From NCBI RefSeq assembly GCF_900187125.1, contig NZ_LT906468.1, forward strand, positions 3,844,001 through 3,908,000: DNA of 64,000 nucleotides. Reading direction: 5' to 3'. The notes beneath the pieces are model-generated. The model saw nothing but the letters and a program-made list of their open reading frames with translations, made no database searches and had not been told where the DNA came from. Source of the stretch: Sphingobacterium mizutaii (lineage in GTDB: Bacteria > Bacteroidota > Bacteroidia > Sphingobacteriales > Sphingobacteriaceae). How positions within the stretch are numbered: position 1 is the first letter of the stretch; each line of letters begins with the position of its first letter. Shown in pieces: positions 27,276 through 36,105 of this stretch. The position numbers and the translations under genes were made by a program.

Positions 27276-27815
27276 ATGGAAATTGAAATAGCACATCCCT
27301 TTAAGGTTGCAGTGGTTGGGCCGGAATCTACAGGTAAATCGACCATGGCAAAATATCTTGCCAAAGCATTAGGAACGATATGTGTTCCGGAGTATGCTCG
27401 ATATTATTGCAAAAACTTAAACAATCAATATACCTTACAGGATGAGGTCAATATGTATTATGGGCAGGTTGCTCTGGAAGAAGCATTGACCGCATCAGCA
27501 AGCAATGGACTCTTGGTCTGTGATACAACAATATTGACAGTGAAGATATGGTCCGATCATTTATTTGGCCATACCCCAAAGGAAGTAACTGAGGAAATCA
27601 AATCAAGGAAATATGACCTCTATCTCTTGATGGACATTGACCTGCCTTGGGAGGATGATCCATTGCGGGACTTCCCTACTGAAAGAGCCCACTTTATGCA
27701 AGTATGGAAAGATGAGTTGCATGCCATCCAAGCCCACTATGAAATCATTTCAGGACTCGATGAGGCCAGACTGCAAAACGGCTTGAATGCCGTAAAAAAG
27801 CATCTTAACTTATAA
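27276..27815 (+). CDS. NadR-like ATP-binding (ribosylnicotinamide kinase) protein
   Basis: A 179-aa P-loop protein: Walker A GPESTGKST (15-23), then PEYARYYCKNLN, LLVCDTTILTVKIWSDHLFG and YLLMDIDLPWEDDPLRDFP. These match the C-terminal kinase domain of NadR. It probably phosphorylates nicotinamide riboside to NMN just inside the membrane. It lacks the N-terminal repressor and adenylyltransferase domains of the E. coli protein. It is operonic with pnuC and closed by a strong terminator. Confidence 0.83.
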   Translation: MEIEIAHPFKVAVVGPESTGKSTMAKYLAKALGTICVPEYARYYCKNLNNQYTLQDEVNMYYGQVALEEALTASASNGLLVCDTTILTVKIWSDHLFGHTPKEVTEEIKSRKYDLYLLMDIDLPWEDDPLRDFPTERAHFMQVWKDELHAIQAHYEIISGLDEARLQNGLNAVKKHLNL

Positions 27816-27855
27816 AATGAGAAAGCCGAGGAAGATTCCTCGGCTTTCTCATTTT
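27814..27855 (+). terminator. Bidirectional terminator pnuC operon / ahcY
   Basis: Nineteen-base perfect arms (27814-27832 and 27837-27855) around AGAT. The left arm overlaps the final base(s) of the kinase stop codon. It serves the convergent ahcY as well. Confidence 0.9.
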
Positions 27856-27878
27856 ATGGTTTTAGCAATCAGCAAAGT

Positions 27879-27906
27879 CTAAATACTAACTACTAAATAC
27901 TTGATC
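27879..27906 (+). repeat. Heptanucleotide-period repeat (single arm)
   Basis: Units CTAAATA, CTAACTA, CTAAATA, CTTGATC, just after the ahcY stop. Same CTAAATA word as the loci at 39.0 and 52.4 kb. I see no inverted partner nearby. Confidence 0.6.
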
Positions 27907-27911
27907 TCTAA

Positions 27912-29228
27912 TTAATAACGGTATGCTTCTGGTTTATAAGGACCTTCTACAGTTACACCGATATATTCAGCTTGTTCAGGAGTCAATTCATCCAATTCTA
28001 CACCGATATGGGCAAGGTGCAAACGAGCAACTTTTTCATCCAAGTGTTTAGGCAAGGTGTAAACTTCTTTTTTGTATTGGTCAGTATTGGTCCAAAGTTC
28101 CAATTGTGCCAATGTTTGGTTGGTGAACGAGTTTGACATCACGAAAGATGGGTGACCCGTAGCACAACCTAAGTTTACCAAACGGCCTTCAGCTAATAAA
28201 ATGATGTCCTTGCCATCAATGGTATATTTATCCACCTGAGGTTTGATTTCTACTTTTGTATTTCCGAAGTTTTGGTTTAACCAAGCCACATCGATTTCAT
28301 TGTCGAAGTGACCGATATTACAAACTACGGTTTTATCTTTCATTGCCTTGAAGTGTTCAGGGCGGATAATGTCTTTGTTACCGGTAGTAGTTACTACGAT
28401 ATTAGCTTCTTTGATTGCATCAGCCATTTTCTTAACCTCATAACCTTCCATTGCTGCTTGTAGCGCACAGATAGGGTCAATTTCAGTTACCAATACACGC
28501 ACACCTGCAGAGCGTAGAGATTCAGCAGAACCTTTACCCACATCGCCATAACCCGCAACAACTGCAACTTTACCAGCCAACATTAAATCGGTAGCACGGC
28601 GAATGGCATCAACCAATGATTCACGACATCCGTATTTGTTATCAAATTTCGATTTGGTAACGGAGTCATTCACATTGATCGCTGGTAAATGAAGGGTACC
28701 GTTTTTCATGCGTTCGTATAGACGGTGAACTCCTGTAGTGGTTTCTTCAGAAAGACCTCTGATACCGTCGATCAATTCAGGGAATTGGTCGAATACCATA
28801 TTGGTCAAGTCACCACCATCATCCAAGATCATGTTCAATGGTTGACGATCTTCTCCAAAAAACAAGGTTTGTTCTATACACCAGTTAAACTCCTCTTCAT
28901 TCATTCCTTTCCAAGCATACACCGGAATACCTGCAGCAGCGATAGCAGCAGCAGCATGATCTTGAGTAGAGAAGATATTACAAGAAGACCAAGATACATC
29001 AGCACCTAGTTCAACTAGCGTTTCAATCAATACAGCAGTTTGAATAGTCATGTGCAAACAGCCTGCGATTCTTGCTCCTTTTAAAGGTTTGGTTGCACCA
29101 AATTCCTTACGTAGGGACATTAAACCTGGCATTTCCGCTTCTGCTAATTCTATTTCTTTACGACCCCACTCAGCTAAAGAGATGTCTTTTACTTTGTAAG
29201 GTACGTAGGTAGTTTCTAATGATGACAT
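27912..29228 (-). CDS. ahcY: S-adenosylhomocysteinase
   Basis: Splits S-adenosylhomocysteine into adenosine and homocysteine, relieving product inhibition of methyltransferases and feeding MetE. The start ATG at 29228 ([15 protein letters not shown], 438 aa) replaces a 9-codon longer frame with an atypical basic lead. Motifs: [30 protein letters not shown], the NAD-binding [27 protein letters not shown], and C-terminal [10 protein letters not shown] with the conserved Lys/Tyr of the cofactor site. Confidence 0.96.
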   Translation of the reverse strand: MSSLETTYVPYKVKDISLAEWGRKEIELAEAEMPGLMSLRKEFGATKPLKGARIAGCLHMTIQTAVLIETLVELGADVSWSSCNIFSTQDHAAAAIAAAGIPVYAWKGMNEEEFNWCIEQTLFFGEDRQPLNMILDDGGDLTNMVFDQFPELIDGIRGLSEETTTGVHRLYERMKNGTLHLPAINVNDSVTKSKFDNKYGCRESLVDAIRRATDLMLAGKVAVVAGYGDVGKGSAESLRSAGVRVLVTEIDPICALQAAMEGYEVKKMADAIKEANIVVTTTGNKDIIRPEHFKAMKDKTVVCNIGHFDNEIDVAWLNQNFGNTKVEIKPQVDKYTIDGKDIILLAEGRLVNLGCATGHPSFVMSNSFTNQTLAQLELWTNTDQYKKEVYTLPKHLDEKVARLHLAHIGVELDELTPEQAEYIGVTVEGPYKPEAYRY

Positions 29229-29336
29229 AGTTTTCCTTTTTGATTTTAGAATCACAAAATTACTTGATAGTCAAATCAATTCAAAACATTGTCGCATTAT
29301 TCACTGTAAAATTGACATTTTCTTGAGGATAGCGGC

Positions 29337-29367
29337 TTGACTATGGCATCATTTAAGACTATATTTG
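29337..29367 (+). promoter_or_regulatory. Promoter of the bacilliredoxin gene
   Basis: TTG at 29337-29339, a 20-nt spacer, then TATATTTG at 29360-29367, a full match to TAnnTTTG. The start codon is 23 nt downstream. Confidence 0.7.
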
Positions 29368-29390
29368 CATAAATCATTAAGAATAAGAAT

Positions 29391-29801
29391 ATGTATCCAG
29401 AATATTTAGTAGCTCCAATGCGTCAAGAATTAGTTGATGCTGGATTTCAAGAATTAAAGTCAGCAGCTGAGGTTGACTCAGCAATTCCTTCTGAAGGAAC
29501 TGTATTCGTAGTTGTAAACTCGGTTTGTGGTTGTGCTGCTGCCAATGCACGTCCTGCTGCAAAAGCTGCTGTTAAGAACGAGAAACACCCTGACAAATTG
29601 GTTACTGTATTTGCCGGAATGGAAAAAGATGCAGTAGACAAAGCACGTCAATATATGTTACCTTACCCTCCATCTTCTCCAGCGATGGCATTGTTCAAAG
29701 ATGGTAAGTTGGTACATATGATAGAAAGACATATGATTGAAGGCAGACCTGCTCAAATGATCGCTGACAACTTAGTTGCAGCTTTCGACGAGTACTGCTA
29801 A
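29391..29801 (+). CDS. BrxA/BrxB-family bacilliredoxin
   Basis: A 136-aa thioredoxin-fold protein with the redox motif C46-G47-C48 in VNSVCGCAAANARPA, characteristic of the YphP/YqiW (BrxA/BrxB) group. In Firmicutes these remove bacillithiol from S-thiolated proteins. Bacteroidota keep related proteins, and several of them make bacillithiol, but no bsh gene is in the window. So the thiol partner here is an inference. The gene is monocistronic, with its own promoter and terminator. Confidence 0.87.
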   Translation: MYPEYLVAPMRQELVDAGFQELKSAAEVDSAIPSEGTVFVVVNSVCGCAAANARPAAKAAVKNEKHPDKLVTVFAGMEKDAVDKARQYMLPYPPSSPAMALFKDGKLVHMIERHMIEGRPAQMIADNLVAAFDEYC

Positions 29802-29830
29802 CATTCATTGTATTTTGATTTTTGAATATC

Positions 29831-29866
29831 GAAAAAGCTTCTTTTAACCTTAAAAGAAGCTTTTTC
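29831..29866 (+). terminator. Terminator after the bacilliredoxin gene
   Basis: Sixteen-base perfect arms (29831-29846 and 29851-29866) with the loop ACCT, flanked by A and T runs. Confidence 0.88.
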
Positions 29867-29896
29867 TTATTCCAGGCAATTTCAGCTTTTTCTTAG

Positions 29897-29904
29897 TACC
29901 TTTG
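29897..29904 (+). promoter_or_regulatory. -7 element for the amidohydrolase gene
   Basis: TACCTTTG, a perfect TAnnTTTG, 23 nt before the ATG at 29928. The -33 region overlaps the preceding terminator and has no clean TTG. Confidence 0.55.
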
Positions 29905-29927
29905 TCTTAAATCATCTAAACAAGACG

Positions 29928-31574
29928 ATGAATCTTAAAACCAAACTTATATTTCTATTTCTGATAAGCTTGTTCATAAGCTGTACCACCAATAAACAAA
30001 TTGACTTGATTGTTTATAATGCCAAAGTGTACACGGTAGACTCTCTTTTTTCTACGGTGGAGGCCTTTGCTGTAAATAATGGGGTCATTGTAGAGTTGGG
30101 GGACTCTCAAGACCTACTGAACAAGTATGATGCAAAGGAAAAAGTAGATGCAGAAGGCAAGTTTATCTATCCGGGTTTCTATGATGCCCATGCACACTTC
30201 TTTATGCTGGCCGAAGGAATGGATGAAGTAAACTTGGTAGGATCAAAATCATTTGATGAGGTTTTAGAAAGGTTAAAAGCCTATTCCAGTGCCAATCCGG
30301 ACAAAAAATGGATTATTGGTAATGGATGGGACCAAAACCTTTGGGAGGTGAAGGATTTCCCGACCAAAGATTCATTGGACAAATATTTCCCCAATATCCC
30401 GATTTATTTAACCCGGGTGGACTACCATGCTGCATTGGCAAATTCCAAAGCGCTGGAGAAAGCTTCCTTGGACAGTGCCTACTTTGTTGAAGGAGGTGTA
30501 ATTTCAGTAAACAAGGAAGGCTTGCCAGATGGTATCCTGATCGACAACGCCATGCAATTGGTTCAGAACCATATTCCAAAACAACAGAATTCTGCTCTAC
30601 TGAAGATCTTAAGAAGAGCGCAGGATTCTTTGCTTTCAGTAGGCCTGACCAGTATTGTAGATGCGGGACTTAGCAAAGAACAGATCGAATCGCTCAAGAT
30701 ATTCTATAATGAAGATTCATTGGCTATCCGGGATTACGCCATGGTATTGGCCACAGACCAAAGTGTAAAGGACTATTTGAGGTCAGGAACCTTTGAGTCC
30801 GACCGCTTAACGGTTCGATCCTTTAAGTTAATGGCAGATGGAGCCTTGGGCTCTCGCGGTGCATGTTTATTACACCCTTACCATGACGCACCAACCAATG
30901 GATTCCTATTGCAAAGCCCTGAAGAATTCGATAAGATCATCAAAAGATTGGCCAATAGCAATTTTCAGGTAAATACCCATGCCATTGGGGATTCTGCCAA
31001 CAGGATAATCTTGGACACCTATGGAAAATACCTGAAAGACGGCAAGAAACGACGTTGGAGGATTGAACATGCGCAGATCATAGCACCTGGTGATTTCGAT
31101 AAATTCAAGGATTTTCAGATCATCCCTTCCGTGCAACCGACCCATGCTACCTCGGATATGTATTGGGCAGAAGATCGAATCGGACCTGAGCGTATCAAAG
31201 GTGCCTATGCCTACAAGAAACTTCTAGAGGAATATGGATTATTGGCATTAGGAAGTGATTTCCCCGTGGAACATTACAATCCACTATATGGTTTTCACGC
31301 TGCTGTAGCAAGGGTGGACAAAGTTGGATATCCTGAAGGTGGTTTCCAGATGGAGAATGCCATCACGAGGGAACAAGCTTTGCGTGGCATGACCATTTGG
31401 GCTGCTTACTCATGTTTTCAGGAAAAGAAACGTGGAAGTATTGAAAAAGGTAAAGACGCAGACTTTGTCATCTTAGAAGATGATATTATGACGGCAGCGA
31501 ACGATAAACTCCGAGATATCAAAACCCTGAGAACGGTTATCGCCGGGCAGACAGAATACCTAAGATCTAAATAA
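29928..31574 (+). CDS. YtcJ-like amidohydrolase lipoprotein
   Basis: A 548-aa metal-dependent hydrolase of the amidohydrolase superfamily, exported as a lipoprotein (signal to LFISC, C19). Metal motif DAHAH (H88, H90), followed later by NTHAIGDSA, RIEHAQ and LGSDFPVE, which are the metal and catalytic-Asp positions of the YtcJ/formamide deformylase group. The true substrate is unknown for nearly all members. It faces the membrane-protein gene tail to tail with only 4 nt between stop codons and no terminator. Confidence 0.83.
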   Translation: MNLKTKLIFLFLISLFISCTTNKQIDLIVYNAKVYTVDSLFSTVEAFAVNNGVIVELGDSQDLLNKYDAKEKVDAEGKFIYPGFYDAHAHFFMLAEGMDEVNLVGSKSFDEVLERLKAYSSANPDKKWIIGNGWDQNLWEVKDFPTKDSLDKYFPNIPIYLTRVDYHAALANSKALEKASLDSAYFVEGGVISVNKEGLPDGILIDNAMQLVQNHIPKQQNSALLKILRRAQDSLLSVGLTSIVDAGLSKEQIESLKIFYNEDSLAIRDYAMVLATDQSVKDYLRSGTFESDRLTVRSFKLMADGALGSRGACLLHPYHDAPTNGFLLQSPEEFDKIIKRLANSNFQVNTHAIGDSANRIILDTYGKYLKDGKKRRWRIEHAQIIAPGDFDKFKDFQIIPSVQPTHATSDMYWAEDRIGPERIKGAYAYKKLLEEYGLLALGSDFPVEHYNPLYGFHAAVARVDKVGYPEGGFQMENAITREQALRGMTIWAAYSCFQEKKRGSIEKGKDADFVILEDDIMTAANDKLRDIKTLRTVIAGQTEYLRSK

Positions 31575-31578
31575 ACGA

Positions 31579-32475
31579 TTATTCTAACACATCGAATTCC
31601 TTAGGTTTGAAATAGGCTAACAATCCCGAGATCAGTAATATTGCGGGCAGCCCCAGGATTCCAAACAGGAAAAGGAAGTATTTTGAATGGTAGATCGAAA
31701 GAATATCCCGGTCCACATCTTGTCCTTTGTAGATATTGATAAAGCCACTTTTAAAATAATCGTGTACCTGTGCCATCTCTTTTAACACCTCATATTGTGC
31801 GCCCCTTGGAAAGGCTTCGAAATAATCAAATCCCCGAACGTTCATTTTCTTGAAATGGGCTATTGACCCTTTGGCAAACTCATCATCCAGATGGGCATTG
31901 AGTTCCTTCTGACTAAAAATCTTGTTATAAGAAAAGCCCAACCAAGCCTTCGCATGCGTACGGTAGGCATCGGACTTGGAAAAAATGGGTGCAATAAACA
32001 GGATACTGACCTGATGTTTACCCATGCTAAAGAAATGTGGGTTACTGATGGTTCGAATGGGAATTACTCGCATTCGATCAACATACCAGTCTTCCACTTC
32101 TAAGAAAACTGGGCTTTCACCTGCTTTAAGATCATTGATGCTTTTCAAATGGAGTACCTTGGAGAAATTGTAACGGATTCCCTTTGCCAAAGCAGGAAAT
32201 AAGATTGCGGTAAGAATGGGAATAAGGACAAATAATAACAATATCGGCACCGTCTTGATCGAGTTGGGCGATAAGTCGGGATACAGAACACGGAGGATGC
32301 GATGAAGAAAGATATAGATAAAAAAAAGGCTTAAGGCAAGGGGAATCAACCATAGGACCCATTCTGGGAGATTAATATTCCAGAAACGGACCAGGAGGAA
32401 ATAGGCAAAACTGGTGACCAGGAGCAATAGCAGCTCTAGAAGCAATAAAGGAATAAATATTCTATTGAAAAACAT
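31579..32475 (-). CDS. Integral membrane protein, unknown function
   Basis: A 298-aa protein. It has two or three helices at the N-terminus (LLLLELLLLLVTSFAYFLL, WVLWLIPLALSLFFIYIFL, VPILLLFVLIPILTAILF), a soluble region of about 160 residues with many aromatic and charged residues, and a last helix FLFLFGILGLPAILLISGLLAYF. No family recognised. It is 74 nt downstream of lipA across a terminator-like palindrome, so it probably has its own promoter. Confidence 0.6.
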   Translation of the reverse strand: MFFNRIFIPLLLLELLLLLVTSFAYFLLVRFWNINLPEWVLWLIPLALSLFFIYIFLHRILRVLYPDLSPNSIKTVPILLLFVLIPILTAILFPALAKGIRYNFSKVLHLKSINDLKAGESPVFLEVEDWYVDRMRVIPIRTISNPHFFSMGKHQVSILFIAPIFSKSDAYRTHAKAWLGFSYNKIFSQKELNAHLDDEFAKGSIAHFKKMNVRGFDYFEAFPRGAQYEVLKEMAQVHDYFKSGFINIYKGQDVDRDILSIYHSKYFLFLFGILGLPAILLISGLLAYFKPKEFDVLE

Positions 32476-32520
32476 ACAACACCTTATTGATATTGGTTAA
32501 AAGTAATGTATTTCAAAAAA

Positions 32521-32544
32521 AAATCCTTAGAATTCTAAGGATTT
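32521..32544 (-). terminator. Terminator after lipA
   Basis: A perfect 24-nt palindrome (AAATCCTTAGAA and its complement) 5 nt past the lipA stop, with a long A run on the plus strand that gives a U tract to the lipA transcript. Confidence 0.7.
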
Positions 32545-32549
32545 AATCT

Positions 32550-33431
32550 TTATTGCATATCGAAAAGATGTTTTTCGGCGTGGTAAGATGATCTTACCAA
32601 AGGTCCGGATTCTACATATTTGAATCCCATTTTCAATCCGATTTCTTTATATTTTTCAAATTGTTCAGGTGTTACCCAATCAATTACCGGGTGGTGTGCT
32701 TTTGTAGGTTGCAAGTATTGGCCGATGGTCAAGATATCGACACCAACATTATACAGATCTTGCATAGTTTCAATTACATCCTCTTCATTCTCGCCTAAAC
32801 CTAACATGATGCCCGATTTTGTGCGAAGGCCTGCTTCAGAGATTCTTCTTAGGCATTCCAATGAGCGATCATATTTAGCTTGGATACGAACTTCACGAGT
32901 CAGTCTCCTTACGGTTTCTATATTGTGGGATACCACCTCAGGACGAACTGCCAATACGCGGTCTAGGTTTTCCCATTGCCCTTTAAAGTCAGGAATCAAA
33001 GTCTCTAAGGTTGTTTCCGGACTTTCTCTACGGATAGCCAAGATTGTTTCAGCCCAGATCTGCGAACCTCCATCCTTTTGATCATCACGGTCCACCGAAG
33101 TAATCACGCAATGCTTAACCTGCATTAATTTGACAGAATTTGCAACACGATTTGGTTCATCATGGTCTACAGGTAATGGTCGACCAGTAGCTACAGCGCA
33201 GAATGAACACGATCGCGTACAGATATTTCCTAGGATCATAAAGGTAGCAGTACCTGCTCCCCAACATTCACCCATGTTAGGACAATTTCCACTTTCGCAA
33301 ATGGTATGCAGCTTATGTTCATCAACCAAACTTCTTACATGTCGGTATTCTTTTCCAACAGGTAACTTTACGCGTAACCAATCAGGTTTGCGTTGAGTCT
33401 GGTTTACAGGAATTACAGGAAGTTCAATCAT
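32550..33431 (-). CDS. lipA: Lipoyl synthase
   Basis: Radical-SAM enzyme that inserts two sulfurs into protein-bound octanoyl groups, completing lipoate on E2 and H proteins. 293 aa. Auxiliary cluster cysteines C45, C50, C56 in [12 protein letters not shown] and the radical-SAM triad C71, C75, C78 in CTRSCSFC; C-terminal RSSYHAE supplies the conserved serine. Its products include the two lipoyl domains of the E2 encoded at 0.3-1.95 kb. LipB is not in the window. The -7 element ends 4 nt before the ATG, so the mRNA may be leaderless. Confidence 0.96.
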   Translation of the reverse strand: MIELPVIPVNQTQRKPDWLRVKLPVGKEYRHVRSLVDEHKLHTICESGNCPNMGECWGAGTATFMILGNICTRSCSFCAVATGRPLPVDHDEPNRVANSVKLMQVKHCVITSVDRDDQKDGGSQIWAETILAIRRESPETTLETLIPDFKGQWENLDRVLAVRPEVVSHNIETVRRLTREVRIQAKYDRSLECLRRISEAGLRTKSGIMLGLGENEEDVIETMQDLYNVGVDILTIGQYLQPTKAHHPVIDWVTPEQFEKYKEIGLKMGFKYVESGPLVRSSYHAEKHLFDMQ

Positions 33432-33435
33432 GCAA

Positions 33436-33443
33436 CAAATTTA
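33436..33443 (-). promoter_or_regulatory. -7 element for lipA
   Basis: TAAATTTG on the minus strand, a full TAnnTTTG match, 4 nt before the lipA start codon. No clear -33 TTG. Confidence 0.5.
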
Positions 33444-33573
33444 ATAATATTTACAGTATTTATGTTAAATGAATGTTAGGATAATCTCATAAAAAACATG
33501 TCTCTACTTTTATTGTTATCTAAATATTATTTTTTTAGGATATTTGCTAAAAATCAAACCCTTATTCTCCAAT

Positions 33574-35826
33574 ATGGTTAAGCATCTGCGTAAATTACTC
33601 TTTTTGACCTGTCTGTTGCCCTTATGGCTTTCTGCCCAAGAACAAGAAATTGCCATCATTCCACGACCTGTCAAAGTCCTTTCTATGGAAGGAGAACTCA
33701 ACCTGAATCAAAAACTGGATCTCTACTATACGGAAGAATTTTCGCAGGTTGCAGATTTAGTGAATGAGATACCAGGTATCCATATTGGAAATTCAGAATT
33801 AGTAAAAAAGATCAAGAAACAGCATCAATCGGGCATCCGTTTGTTTAAAGCAGAAGAATTTGATCGCGTGGACCCTAATGGCTACCTGATTGAAGTGGAT
33901 GAACATGGAATTCTAGTGAAGGCACATTCTCCTCAAGCCATGATTCCCGGAATCTATAGCTTGGTGCAATTGAGTTACCTGAACGATTCGAAGTCCTTGC
34001 CTTATGTTCGCATCGAGGATAAGCCAAGGTTTCCATATAGGGGTATGCACTTGGATGTATCGCGCAATTTTATGCCCTTTAATTTCCTGAAGAAATATAT
34101 AGACCTATTGGCCCTTTATAAATTCAATTATTTCCATTGGCACATCACAGATGGTGCTGGATGGAGATTGGAGATCAAGCAATACCCAGAATTGACGAAG
34201 AAGGCTGCCTGGAGAACTCATACGCTATGGAAGGATTGGTGGAACAATGGCAGGCAATATGTCGATGAGGGTACTCCAAATGCCAGTGGTGGCTATTATA
34301 CCCAAAACCAAGCAAGGGAATTGGTAGCCTATGCTGCCAAGCGTGGTATCACCATTATTCCTGAGATTGAAATGCCGGGCCATTCCGAAGAGGTATTGGC
34401 GGTTTATCCTGAATTATCATGTACTGGAATCCCATATACCCAAGGCGAGTTCTGTTTGGGCAATGAGGACACCTATAAATTCCTGAAGAATGTTTTGGAC
34501 GAGGTGATGGCCATCTTCCCTTCCCAATATATCCACATTGGTGGCGATGAGGCTGATAAATCACATTGGAAAAATTGTCCAAAGTGCCAGGCCTTAATGA
34601 AAAGGGATAGCTTGAAGTCGGAAGAAGAGCTACAATCCTATGCTATCAAGCAAATGGATGAATACTTGCAATCAAAAGGCAGAAAGCTGATTGGTTGGGA
34701 TGAGATATTGGAAGGTGGATTGACTCCGGGAGCAACGGTGATGAGTTGGAGAGGTGAAGAAGGCGGTATCAAATCGGCAAATGCCGGTCATGATGTGATC
34801 ATGACGCCGGGTGCTTATCTATATTTTGATGGCTACCAAACCGATCCAAGAACACAACCTGAGGCATTGGGTGGATTTCTTCCTTTGGAAAAGGTATATA
34901 GTTATAATCCTATTCCCGAAGGCATTCAGGATGATAAGAAGAAACATATTTTAGGTGCACAGGCCAATGTATGGACCGAGCATATCCCGACCTACCAACA
35001 TGTGGAATACATGGCATTCCCTAGGGCATTAGCGCTTTCGGAAGTGGTCTGGACAGATAAAGACAGTAAATCTTGGCCTGATTTCCAGAAAAGATTGCAA
35101 CAGCAGTATAAAATACTGCAGAAGCTGGAGGTGAATTATTACCGTCCTTCCTATAATGTGATCAATAAGGTGGAATTTGATTCTGCTCAGGTTAAGAATA
35201 CCATAAGTTTAAGTTCGGAACAGTTTAAACCATACATTCGCTATACGATAGATGGAACGGAACCGAGCAAATCTTCGACCTTATACAACCTTCCGATCGA
35301 GCTTTCCAAATCAGCGGTAATCAAAGCGGCCTCATTTTTGGATTCAGCGCGAGTAAGCCCAGTGGAGACCATAGAATTGGATATCCATAAAGCGATTGGT
35401 AAAGAGGTGATCTATAAAACGCCTTGGGAAGGATATCCGGCGCAAGGAAACAGGACGCTGACCAACGGCATTAAAGGAACGTTGACCTATCAGGATGGGC
35501 AATGGCAAGGATTTACCAAAGGGGTTGATGTGATCGTGGATTTTGAAAGAAGGGAAGAGATAAAATCTGTAGCCCTGAATTTTATGCAGATACCTGCTCC
35601 GGGGGTCTATTTTCCGGGAGAGTTTACGGTGTTAGTATCGGACAATGGAAAAAGTTACAGAGAATTAGGAACTGTAAAAAATCAGGTGAGCACTACAGAT
35701 CCAGCCTTGAAATTCCAAAAGTTTGAAATCAAGCTAGAAAAGCCGATAATGGCAAGATATATACAGATCAAGGCAACCAATCCGATGAAGGGTTATCTAT
35801 TTGCCGATGAGATCGTCATTTATTAA
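33574..35826 (+). CDS. Secreted beta-N-acetylhexosaminidase (GH20)
   Basis: Removes terminal GlcNAc/GalNAc from chitooligomers or glycans. From the ATG at 33574 (750 aa) it has a signal peptide (KLLFLTCLLPLWLSAQ) and an N-terminal GH20b domain. The catalytic barrel has RGMHLDVSRNF, FHWHITDGAGWR and the catalytic pair D325-E326 in HIGGDEADK. A chitobiase-like IRYTIDGTEPS segment and a C-terminal discoidin-like beta domain follow. A TTG codon at 33544 could extend it by 10 residues before the signal, which is unlikely. A terminator follows. Confidence 0.9.
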   Translation: MVKHLRKLLFLTCLLPLWLSAQEQEIAIIPRPVKVLSMEGELNLNQKLDLYYTEEFSQVADLVNEIPGIHIGNSELVKKIKKQHQSGIRLFKAEEFDRVDPNGYLIEVDEHGILVKAHSPQAMIPGIYSLVQLSYLNDSKSLPYVRIEDKPRFPYRGMHLDVSRNFMPFNFLKKYIDLLALYKFNYFHWHITDGAGWRLEIKQYPELTKKAAWRTHTLWKDWWNNGRQYVDEGTPNASGGYYTQNQARELVAYAAKRGITIIPEIEMPGHSEEVLAVYPELSCTGIPYTQGEFCLGNEDTYKFLKNVLDEVMAIFPSQYIHIGGDEADKSHWKNCPKCQALMKRDSLKSEEELQSYAIKQMDEYLQSKGRKLIGWDEILEGGLTPGATVMSWRGEEGGIKSANAGHDVIMTPGAYLYFDGYQTDPRTQPEALGGFLPLEKVYSYNPIPEGIQDDKKKHILGAQANVWTEHIPTYQHVEYMAFPRALALSEVVWTDKDSKSWPDFQKRLQQQYKILQKLEVNYYRPSYNVINKVEFDSAQVKNTISLSSEQFKPYIRYTIDGTEPSKSSTLYNLPIELSKSAVIKAASFLDSARVSPVETIELDIHKAIGKEVIYKTPWEGYPAQGNRTLTNGIKGTLTYQDGQWQGFTKGVDVIVDFERREEIKSVALNFMQIPAPGVYFPGEFTVLVSDNGKSYRELGTVKNQVSTTDPALKFQKFEIKLEKPIMARYIQIKATNPMKGYLFADEIVIY

Positions 35827-35830
35827 AGGA

Positions 35831-35864
35831 AAAAGGGAATTCAAAAAAATGAGTTCCCTTTTTT
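35831..35864 (+). terminator. Terminator after GH20 gene
   Basis: Arms AAAAGGGAA (35831-35839) and TTCCCTTTT (35854-35862), then a T run, 5 nt past the stop. Confidence 0.7.
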
Positions 35865-35997
35865 ATGGACATTGCTTTTTGTAGGCTGGGGCATAAAGGG
35901 TTTAATGCGATTAATTCATGATGAATTTCCTAAATAAGCGTATAGGAAACTTCAATTTTTTCGATGAAATAATTCGTTCATTATTAAAATAAAAATG

Positions 35998-36005
35998 TAA
36001 CTTTG
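35998..36005 (+). promoter_or_regulatory. -7 element for carB
   Basis: TAACTTTG matches TAnnTTTG. It implies a 5' leader of about 95 nt, which holds a small hairpin CCGAC-n6-GTCGG (36010-36025) and no riboswitch I recognise. Confidence 0.55.
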
Positions 36006-36105
36006 CACTCCGACAAAGCAGTCGGAAAAACACCTCCCATTAAGGCAATCTCTGTCTGCAAGCGTCCACTTAATTATTTGTATTTAACAATTGAAATAAA
36101 AAATA